Assembly (NCBI GenBank): GCA_900542825.1 | Contig: UQOY01000016.1 | Span: 1-34,608, forward strand | Direction: 5' to 3' | DNA length: 34,608 bases | From: an uncultured Collinsella sp. | GTDB lineage: Bacteria > Actinomycetota > Coriobacteriia > Coriobacteriales > Coriobacteriaceae | Part shown: piece by piece, positions 30,196-34,608 of the stretch | Position numbering within the stretch: the first letter of the stretch is position 1 | Layout: the number at the start of each line of letters is the position of its first letter | Notes under the pieces: generated by a model | What the model was told of the DNA's origin: nothing | The model's database searches: none | The model's input: only the letters and a program-made list of their open reading frames with translations | Translations under genes and position numbers: made by a program

Positions 30196-31173
30196 CTACT
30201 TTGCGTCGTAGGCCTCGGCGTCCCACCAGTCGAGCTGGGCGATGTTGTCGCGGATGTGCTGGCAGCTCTTGTGGAAGCCCTCGAGCTCGTACTCGGACAG
30301 ATCGAGCGTGTAGACCTCCTCGACGCCCTCGGCGCCGATCACGCACGGCAGGGAGGTGAAGATGCCCTCCTCGCCATACTGGCCGGTCATGAGTGTGGAG
30401 GCAGAAAGCACGGCGTGCTCGTTGTGCAGCACGGCGGCGCAGACGCGTGCGGCGGAGTTGGCGACGGCGTACTCGGTGCACTGCTTGCCCTGGTAGGTCA
30501 CATAGCCGCCCTTGCGCGCGAGCTCCTCGATCTCCATGTGGTCGAAGGCGTACTTGTCGGGGTTCTCGGCCTGAAGCTCGTTAAGGCTCTTGCCGGCGAT
30601 GGTTGCGGCCTTAAAGGCTGCAAGCTGGCTAAAGCCGTGCTCGCCGATCATGTAGGCGTCGATGGACTTGGGGCTCACACCGACCTTCTTGGAGATCTCG
30701 GTGCGCAGGCGGGCGGAGTCCAGACCGCAGCCCGAGCCGATGATCTTCTTGGGATCATAGCCGGTCAGGTGCCACAGCTCGGTGCACACGACGTCGCAGG
30801 GGTTGGAGATGCTCACGAAGATGCCGTCAAAGCCGGCGTCGACGATGCGCTTGGCAAAGGTGCGGGCGGCGTCGGTGGTAAAGAACAGCTCACCGTCGCG
30901 GTTGCCGGCGGCCAGTGCGACCTTGCCGGCGGCATTGACGATGACGTCGCAGCAGGCCAGCTCCTCGTAGTGGTCGTAGCAGTTGACGATCTTGGTGTTG
31001 TACGGGACAAACGAAAGGGAGTCGCGCAGGTCCTGGACCTCGGACGTCACCTTGGCCTCGTTGATATCGCACAGGTACAGCTCATCGGCAATGCCCTGCA
31101 TGAGTAGGCTGTTGGCGACATGTGCTCCTACGTGGCCCTGGCCAACCACACCGATCTTACGCGTCTGGTACAT
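30196..31173 (-). CDS. L-lactate / L-2-hydroxyisocaproate dehydrogenase
   Basis: The 325-aa protein belongs to the LDH/MDH superfamily: NAD-binding GQGHVG (11-16), Asp36 as adenosine ligand, the active-site loop arginine Arg92, SISNPCDV with Asn124, Asp152 and Arg155, and catalytic His179 in GEHG. The motif around His179 is GEHGFSQ and the loop is GNRDGELFFT, closer to L-2-hydroxyisocaproate dehydrogenase (GEHGNSQ, GDRFAELKFT) than to strict lactate dehydrogenase (GEHGDSE). It may therefore reduce a range of 2-oxo acids. ATG 31173 has AAAGGA 7 bases before it, preferred over the upstream in-frame start. It is divergent from metA. Confidence 0.9.
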   Translation of the reverse strand: MYQTRKIGVVGQGHVGAHVANSLLMQGIADELYLCDINEAKVTSEVQDLRDSLSFVPYNTKIVNCYDHYEELACCDVIVNAAGKVALAAGNRDGELFFTTDAARTFAKRIVDAGFDGIFVSISNPCDVVCTELWHLTGYDPKKIIGSGCGLDSARLRTEISKKVGVSPKSIDAYMIGEHGFSQLAAFKAATIAGKSLNELQAENPDKYAFDHMEIEELARKGGYVTYQGKQCTEYAVANSAARVCAAVLHNEHAVLSASTLMTGQYGEEGIFTSLPCVIGAEGVEEVYTLDLSEYELEGFHKSCQHIRDNIAQLDWWDAEAYDAK

Positions 31174-31210
31174 ATATGTATCCTTTCGGCCGAGTTTTTC
31201 GCGTCGAACC

Positions 31211-31216
31211 ATTGTA
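31211..31216 (-). promoter_or_regulatory. Candidate -10 box of the LDH gene
   Basis: TACAAT on the minus strand, 37 bases before the start codon. No clear -35. Confidence 0.4.
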
Positions 31217-31349
31217 GCGTTCTGCTGTTACTTTGCTAGGCTAAAGTGCAGTAGATTTTGGGACATGCCTTAATCTCTATTTTTGGAGTGATTTGGGCCG
31301 CTGACGGCATCGCTGGGCGATGCGCTCGCGCGGATGGGGCCGGTCGTTG

Positions 31350-31355
31350 TACCAT
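31350..31355 (+). promoter_or_regulatory. Candidate -10 box of metA
   Basis: TACCAT, 28 bases before ATG 31384, with AAGGAG as ribosome site at 31373-31378. The match is weak and no SAM riboswitch is recognisable in the 210-base LDH-metA gap. Confidence 0.3.
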
Positions 31356-31383
31356 AGCTGCAACTGACTCGTAAGGAGCATCC

Positions 31384-32310
31384 ATGCCCATTCGTATTCC
31401 CGACGCCCTCCCTGCCGCCGCGCAGCTCGAGAGCGAGAACATCTTTGTCATGACCGAGTACCGCGCGCTGCACCAGGACATCCGCCCGCTGCGCGTGCTC
31501 ATCCTCAACCTCATGCCCACCAAGATTGCCACCGAGACGCAGATCATGCGCAAGCTCTCCAACACGCCGCTGCAGGTGGAGGTGGACCTGCTACGCACCA
31601 AGACGCACGAGGCCACGCATGTGAGCGCCGGCCACCTGGAGACGTTCTACCGCACGTTCGACGACATCCGCGATATCCACTACGACGGCCTGATCATTAC
31701 GGGCGCGCCGGTGGAGCAGATGCCGTTCGAGGAGGTCGACTACTGGCCCGAGCTCTGTCAGATCATGGATTGGTCCACCACGCACGTGCACTCTACGCTG
31801 CACATTTGTTGGGGCGCGCAGGCGGGGCTCTACCATCATTACGGTATCCAGAAGCACGACCTGCCGGCAAAGGCGAGCGGCGTATTTGAGCATTATCTGG
31901 TGAAGCCGCAAAGCCCGCTGGTTCGCGGCTTTGATGACCGTTTCTATGCCGTGCATTCGCGCAACACCGATGTGCGCCGCGAGGACGTGGAGGCCGAGCC
32001 GCAGCTTGAGGTCGTGGCCGTGTCCGACGAGGTTGGCCTGTACATTGTCAAGTCGACCGACAGCCGTCGCTTCTTTGTCTTTGGCCACCCCGAGTACGAT
32101 ACCGACACGCTGCGCCTGGAGTACGAGCGCGACGTGAAGCGCGGGCTCAACCCTCAGGTGCCGGCGCATTACTTCCCGAACGACGACCCCACCGCCGAGC
32201 CGCGCAACGTCTGGCGCAGCCAGGCTCAGCTGTTCTACACCAACTGGCTCAACTACTACGTCTACCAGACCACGCCCTACGACCTGGCCCGCGCCGGCGA
32301 GGAGCACTAG
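31384..32310 (+). CDS. metA: Homoserine O-acyltransferase MetA, predicted to use acetyl-CoA
   Basis: The 308-aa protein is a typical MetA. Catalytic Cys142 lies in HICWGAQAGLYHHYGI, and His235 and Glu237 lie in FGHPEY. The residue at position 111, in TGAPVE, is Glu; E. coli MetA has Gly here (APLG). From published work on the Bacillus enzyme as I recall it, Glu111 favours acetyl-CoA and Gly succinyl-CoA. So this gene probably encodes a homoserine O-acetyltransferase despite its MetA name, feeding sulfhydrylation to homocysteine. The start is clear (AAGGAG before ATG 31384). It is a single-gene unit, followed by family-A repeats. Confidence 0.95.
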   Translation: MPIRIPDALPAAAQLESENIFVMTEYRALHQDIRPLRVLILNLMPTKIATETQIMRKLSNTPLQVEVDLLRTKTHEATHVSAGHLETFYRTFDDIRDIHYDGLIITGAPVEQMPFEEVDYWPELCQIMDWSTTHVHSTLHICWGAQAGLYHHYGIQKHDLPAKASGVFEHYLVKPQSPLVRGFDDRFYAVHSRNTDVRREDVEAEPQLEVVAVSDEVGLYIVKSTDSRRFFVFGHPEYDTDTLRLEYERDVKRGLNPQVPAHYFPNDDPTAEPRNVWRSQAQLFYTNWLNYYVYQTTPYDLARAGEEH

Positions 32311-32345
32311 GCTGCGGCTGCGGCTGTGGCTGTGCTCGCGGCGTG

Positions 32346-32462
32346 ACGAGCGTGGATTATCGGACACACGAGCGTGGATTTTCGGACGTTTACAAATCGA
32401 GCGTGGATAATCTCCCACTTTTGACTTGAAACTAGGCTCAAAACGGGAGATTATCCACGCTC
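32346..32462 (+). repeat. Family-A repeat locus 2 (after metA)
   Basis: Two tandem 22-base units begin ACGAGCGTGGATT (32346-32367 and 32368-32389) and are followed by a palindrome. Arms GAGCGTGGATAATCTCCC (32399-32416) and GGGAGATTATCCACGCTC (32445-32462) are perfect over 18 bases and extend inwards through TTTTGA/TCAAAA. It is the same order and orientation as locus 3. Confidence 0.93.
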
Positions 32463-32757
32463 ATTTTTTATATGTAGATGCCGATGGCTCGGCTAAGAGA
32501 CGGTGCGTGCAGAGGCAAAGTCGCATTTGGCGTGGTCTTGAATCTCGACGGGTTTTTCTTTCTGATAATCCGATGGACCAAGGCGCCAAATTGTGGAGAC
32601 AGGGACCTCTCGACAACTGCCCTACCTGCAGATATAAGCCATCAGCCTAAAACGTCCAAAACCGTCAAGCATTTGGTCAGCGCCTGGACGGTATTTGGTC
32701 AGACCTCGCATGAAACCGTCTGGTACGTTTGCGCCGTTCCAAGAGTTTGGGGGCGAC
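32463..32757 (+). other. Non-coding region between family-A locus 2 and the AbiEi-like gene
   Basis: I see no supported gene in these 295 bases. ATTTGGTCAG occurs twice (32671-32680 and 32693-32702), 22 bases apart, and ACCGTC/GACGGT (32661-32666 and 32687-32692) form an inverted pair between them. This is a possible autoregulatory operator for the downstream gene. Confidence 0.4.
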
Positions 32758-33741
32758 ATGGGAAACATGACGGCGAATCAAAGACTTACAAGCCACATTA
32801 AAGCATGCGAACAGCAGATGAGCTGCGTGTACGCGCGCACGGCGGCGGAGGCAAAGCAGATTGAGCGGCGGGTGACGGCGGGAAGTCTCGAAGTGGTCAT
32901 GCCGGGGCTGTATGCGCGTCCGGAATATTGGTCCGAACTCAAGTTTCGACAGCGTTATCTGCATCGGGTGCGGGCCCTTGCGCAAAAGCATCCCGACTGG
33001 ACGTTTTGCTCCTATACGGCGGCTGTTATCTATGGCCTTTCGGTTTCGCATGCGAATTTGACGCACATCCATATCGCCGCGGCGGCGGCGCAATCGACGA
33101 CGCCCGGCTCTCGGGTGATTCGCCATCGTTATGCTCGTCAAACACGGGCAATCCAGATGGATATTGCCGTGACCGATATCGATCAAACGATTACGGATTG
33201 CCTGGTCGATGCGTCGTTTGTCGAGGGACTGATCATTGCGGACTCGGCGCTCCATGAGCAGCTGTTGTCGAAGGAACATCTCGTGGAGGCAATCAACAAG
33301 CTTGGCTTAAATCGTCGAGGTGTTGTGACGGCGCGAAGTGTTGCGCGGTGTGCCGATGGCCTATCGGAAAGCGGTGGCGAGTCCAAGGCACGCGCGCTGA
33401 TGATCGAGCGCGGCTGGCAGACGCCGGAGCTGCAAGTTGAGCTGTTCGACCCAGTTGAGCCGGGACGGCCATATCGCGTTGACTACTTGTGGCGCGTGGG
33501 CGACCGGCTGATTATCGGGGAGTTCGACGGATTCGTTAAAAGCGAGAAAGCGGCGGAGGAGGGCAAGCTCGCAAAGGCGCAATTTGATGAACGTCAGCGC
33601 GAGTCAAGGCTTTCGCTGCTTGATAACTGCAAGATCGTGCGCTTGTGCTGGGATGATCTAAGGGACCCGATAAAGCTCGATCGCAAGCTCAAAGTTGCTG
33701 GCGTACCGCGCGTGTGTGCTGAGGCGGTTGCAGAGCGTTGA
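32758..33741 (+). CDS. AbiEi-like HTH protein with C-terminal PD-(D/E)XK / DUF559-like domain
   Basis: The 327-aa protein has an N-terminal region (about 20-110) resembling AbiEi-type antitoxin helix-turn-helix proteins (RRVTAGSLEVVMPGLYARPEY). The C-terminal region resembles the Vsr/DUF559 nuclease fold: Glu208 in GGESKAR, Asp242 in YRVDYLW, Glu255-Phe-Asp257 in IIGEFDG and Lys261 or Lys264. There is no AbiEii nucleotidyltransferase toxin next to it, so it is not a classic AbiE pair. ATG 32758 has GGGGG close before it; upstream in-frame starts lack a ribosome site. The gene lies between two direct copies of family-A repeats. Its function is unknown: orphan regulator, defence nuclease or repeat-linked nuclease are all possible. 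Confidence 0.72.
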   Translation: MGNMTANQRLTSHIKACEQQMSCVYARTAAEAKQIERRVTAGSLEVVMPGLYARPEYWSELKFRQRYLHRVRALAQKHPDWTFCSYTAAVIYGLSVSHANLTHIHIAAAAAQSTTPGSRVIRHRYARQTRAIQMDIAVTDIDQTITDCLVDASFVEGLIIADSALHEQLLSKEHLVEAINKLGLNRRGVVTARSVARCADGLSESGGESKARALMIERGWQTPELQVELFDPVEPGRPYRVDYLWRVGDRLIIGEFDGFVKSEKAAEEGKLAKAQFDERQRESRLSLLDNCKIVRLCWDDLRDPIKLDRKLKVAGVPRVCAEAVAER

Positions 33742-33746
33742 GCCGC

Positions 33747-33915
33747 ACGAGCGTGGAAATCCGGACGGACGAGTGTGGAAATCTGGACGCGCAATGGTTA
33801 AGCGTGGATTTTCGGACACACGAGCGTGGATTTTTGGACGCTTGTTGAATGAGCGTGGATAATCTCCCGTTTTTGACTCGTAAGGGGGCTCAAAGTGGGA
33901 GATTTTCCACGCTCA
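33747..33915 (+). repeat. Family-A repeat locus 3 (after the AbiEi-like gene)
   Basis: Four units follow one another: 33747-33768, 33769-33790 (with GAGTGTGG), 33801-33819 (truncated at its 5' end) and 33820-33840. A palindrome comes next, with arms TGAGCGTGGATAATCTCCC (33850-33868) and GGGAGATTTTCCACGCTCA (33897-33915), 18 of 19 positions paired. The first unit starts 6 bases after the gene's stop codon. Confidence 0.93.
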
Positions 33916-33940
33916 ACTTGCGGGTGCGATGCAACGGCGA

Positions 33941-34537
33941 TTAGGCGCTGACGATGTGGGGTAGCGGCAGGTCGTGAGCGTCGGTGGGAACGTGGTCGAC
34001 ACGTTGCTCGTCAAAGGCGATGCCGATGATTTGGCATGCGGGCGAGAGCATGGGCAGGTAGCGGTCGTAGCAGCCTCCGCCGTAGCCTAGGCGCGCGCCG
34101 GCGCGGTCGAATGCTACGAGCGGCACGACGATCATGTCGAGAGCTTCGGCAGGCACGATAGGGAAGCGGCTGCTGTCGATGTCCGTAGCCGCGAAGGCCC
34201 GCGTGGGGTGGGCGATAAACGGAGCCGCGGACGCATCGTCGACAGTAACTGCCCGCATGCACATGCGCTGGCCACAAGCTGCGGCATCAATTGCCGAGAG
34301 CATGCACGGATAGGCTACGCGCCAGCCGCGCGCGGCGGCTGCAGCGGCAAACGCGGCAGGGTCGACCTCGGAACCCATCGCGGCATAGACGGCAACGGTG
34401 TGCGGTGCTGTGGCACCCAAGCGACCCAACGGCTCAACCAGTCGCGTACAGATAACGGCGGACTTTGCCGCCCGCACATCCAAATCAAGAGCATCGCGCC
34501 GAGCAATCACCACCCGTCGCAGCTCAACCTTATCCAT
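33941..34537 (-). CDS. 5-formyltetrahydrofolate cyclo-ligase
   Basis: The 198-aa protein matches the MTHFS family that converts 5-formyl-THF to 5,10-methenyl-THF using ATP. It shows the N-terminal RR-V-I-ARRDAL segment, the substrate region VAVYAAMGSEVDP (48-60), PIVPAEALDMIVVPLVAFD and the ATP-binding loop RLGYGGGCYDRYL (149-161). ATG 34537 was chosen because AGGAGG ends 5 bases before it on the minus strand; the earlier ATG 34564 lies inside a family-B repeat. The stop is 25 bases from family-A locus 3. Confidence 0.95.
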   Translation of the reverse strand: MDKVELRRVVIARRDALDLDVRAAKSAVICTRLVEPLGRLGATAPHTVAVYAAMGSEVDPAAFAAAAAARGWRVAYPCMLSAIDAAACGQRMCMRAVTVDDASAAPFIAHPTRAFAATDIDSSRFPIVPAEALDMIVVPLVAFDRAGARLGYGGGCYDRYLPMLSPACQIIGIAFDEQRVDHVPTDAHDLPLPHIVSA

Positions 34538-34553
34538 CCCAACCTCCTCTAGC

Positions 34554-34606
34554 AAACCTGCCAAAAAGGGACAGGTTTATTTTGGCAGGTTTTATCTGGG
34601 CAAACG
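34554..34606 (+). repeat. Family-B repeat, copy 5 (window edge)
   Basis: This is the most complete copy. Arms AAACCTGCCAAAA (34554-34566) and TTTTGGCAGGTTT (34580-34592) are perfect over 13 bases, the loop is AGGGACAGGTTTA, and the tail is TATCTGGGCAAACG. It lies just upstream of the cyclo-ligase gene, and its promoter would have to lie in or beyond it. Confidence 0.93.
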
Positions 34607-34608
34607 TC

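Noticed and set aside
31174..31383. SAM riboswitch upstream of metA
   Set aside because: I could not find the paired elements or conserved core of a SAM-I, SAM-II or SAM-IV aptamer in the 210-base gap.
32758..33741. Complete AbiE toxin-antitoxin pair
   Set aside because: Only an AbiEi-like N-terminal region is seen. The neighbours are metA and the cyclo-ligase, and no AbiEii-type nucleotidyltransferase is present.
33747..33915. Family-A units as a CRISPR array
   Set aside because: Units are adjacent or unevenly spaced without unique spacers, vary in sequence, end in a palindrome, and no cas gene is in the window.
34538..34564. Longer cyclo-ligase start at 34564
   Set aside because: It would begin inside a family-B repeat, and the sequence between contains the AGGAGG ribosome site for ATG 34537.

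Overview
The window is a compact, high-GC bacterial chromosome segment with short intergenic gaps and AGGAGG-type ribosome sites. Gene content (FrlB-like SIS deglycases beside a mannose-family PTS, L-2-hydroxyisocaproate-type dehydrogenase, rubrerythrin, several HutC-type GntR regulators) and codon style suggest a gut Actinomycetota of the class Coriobacteriia, most likely Collinsella. That assignment is from recall of the group, not from a search. I count 30 protein genes and one tRNA.

Left part (1-15,000), housekeeping. tRNA-Asp is followed by an Rrf2 regulator with a likely Fe-S cluster, a MutY-like glycosylase, rubrerythrin, two small membrane proteins of unknown role, RmuC, a self-contained ABC exporter, endonuclease III, the repair coupling factor Mfd, a PAP2 phosphatase, a threonine-aldolase-type PLP enzyme and a GNAT acetyltransferase. 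DNA repair is over-represented here (MutY-like, RmuC, Nth, Mfd, and later RecQ).

Central part (15,000-29,400), a carbohydrate-amine locus. Three HutC-type GntR regulators, three SIS proteins of the fructoselysine-6-phosphate deglycase (FrlB/FraB/GfrE) type, a complete mannose-family PTS (fused IIAB, IIC, IID), an EamA permease, a HAD phosphatase and a YitT membrane protein lie together, with RecQ embedded. The likely logic is PTS uptake and phosphorylation of one or more Amadori-type sugar-amines, followed by SIS deglycases releasing glucose-6-phosphate and the amine. Next to each regulator or its presumed target I find tandem direct-repeat operator candidates with a different period for each regulator: 11 bp (GntR-1), 9 bp (GntR-2; in front of the EamA gene, the PTS operon and its own gene) and 10 bp (GntR-3; in front of SIS-3).

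Right part (29,400-34,608). A metal-dependent cyclase converges on an LDH/HicDH gene, which diverges from metA (predicted acetyl-CoA-using by Glu111). Then come an orphan AbiEi-like plus PD-(D/E)XK-like protein and 5-formyltetrahydrofolate cyclo-ligase.

Intergenic repeats are the least explained content. Family A consists of about 22-bp tandem units beginning ACGAGCGTGG plus a long palindrome sharing GAGCGTGGAT. It has three loci, two of which flank the AbiEi/PD-(D/E)XK-like gene as direct copies. Family B is a roughly 50-bp hairpin element with five copies. Two inverted copies tightly bracket the HAD gene, two copies supply the stop codon of the upstream gene, and the arms show a compensatory change. 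A third pair of blocks flanks the membrane gene at 2998-3630.
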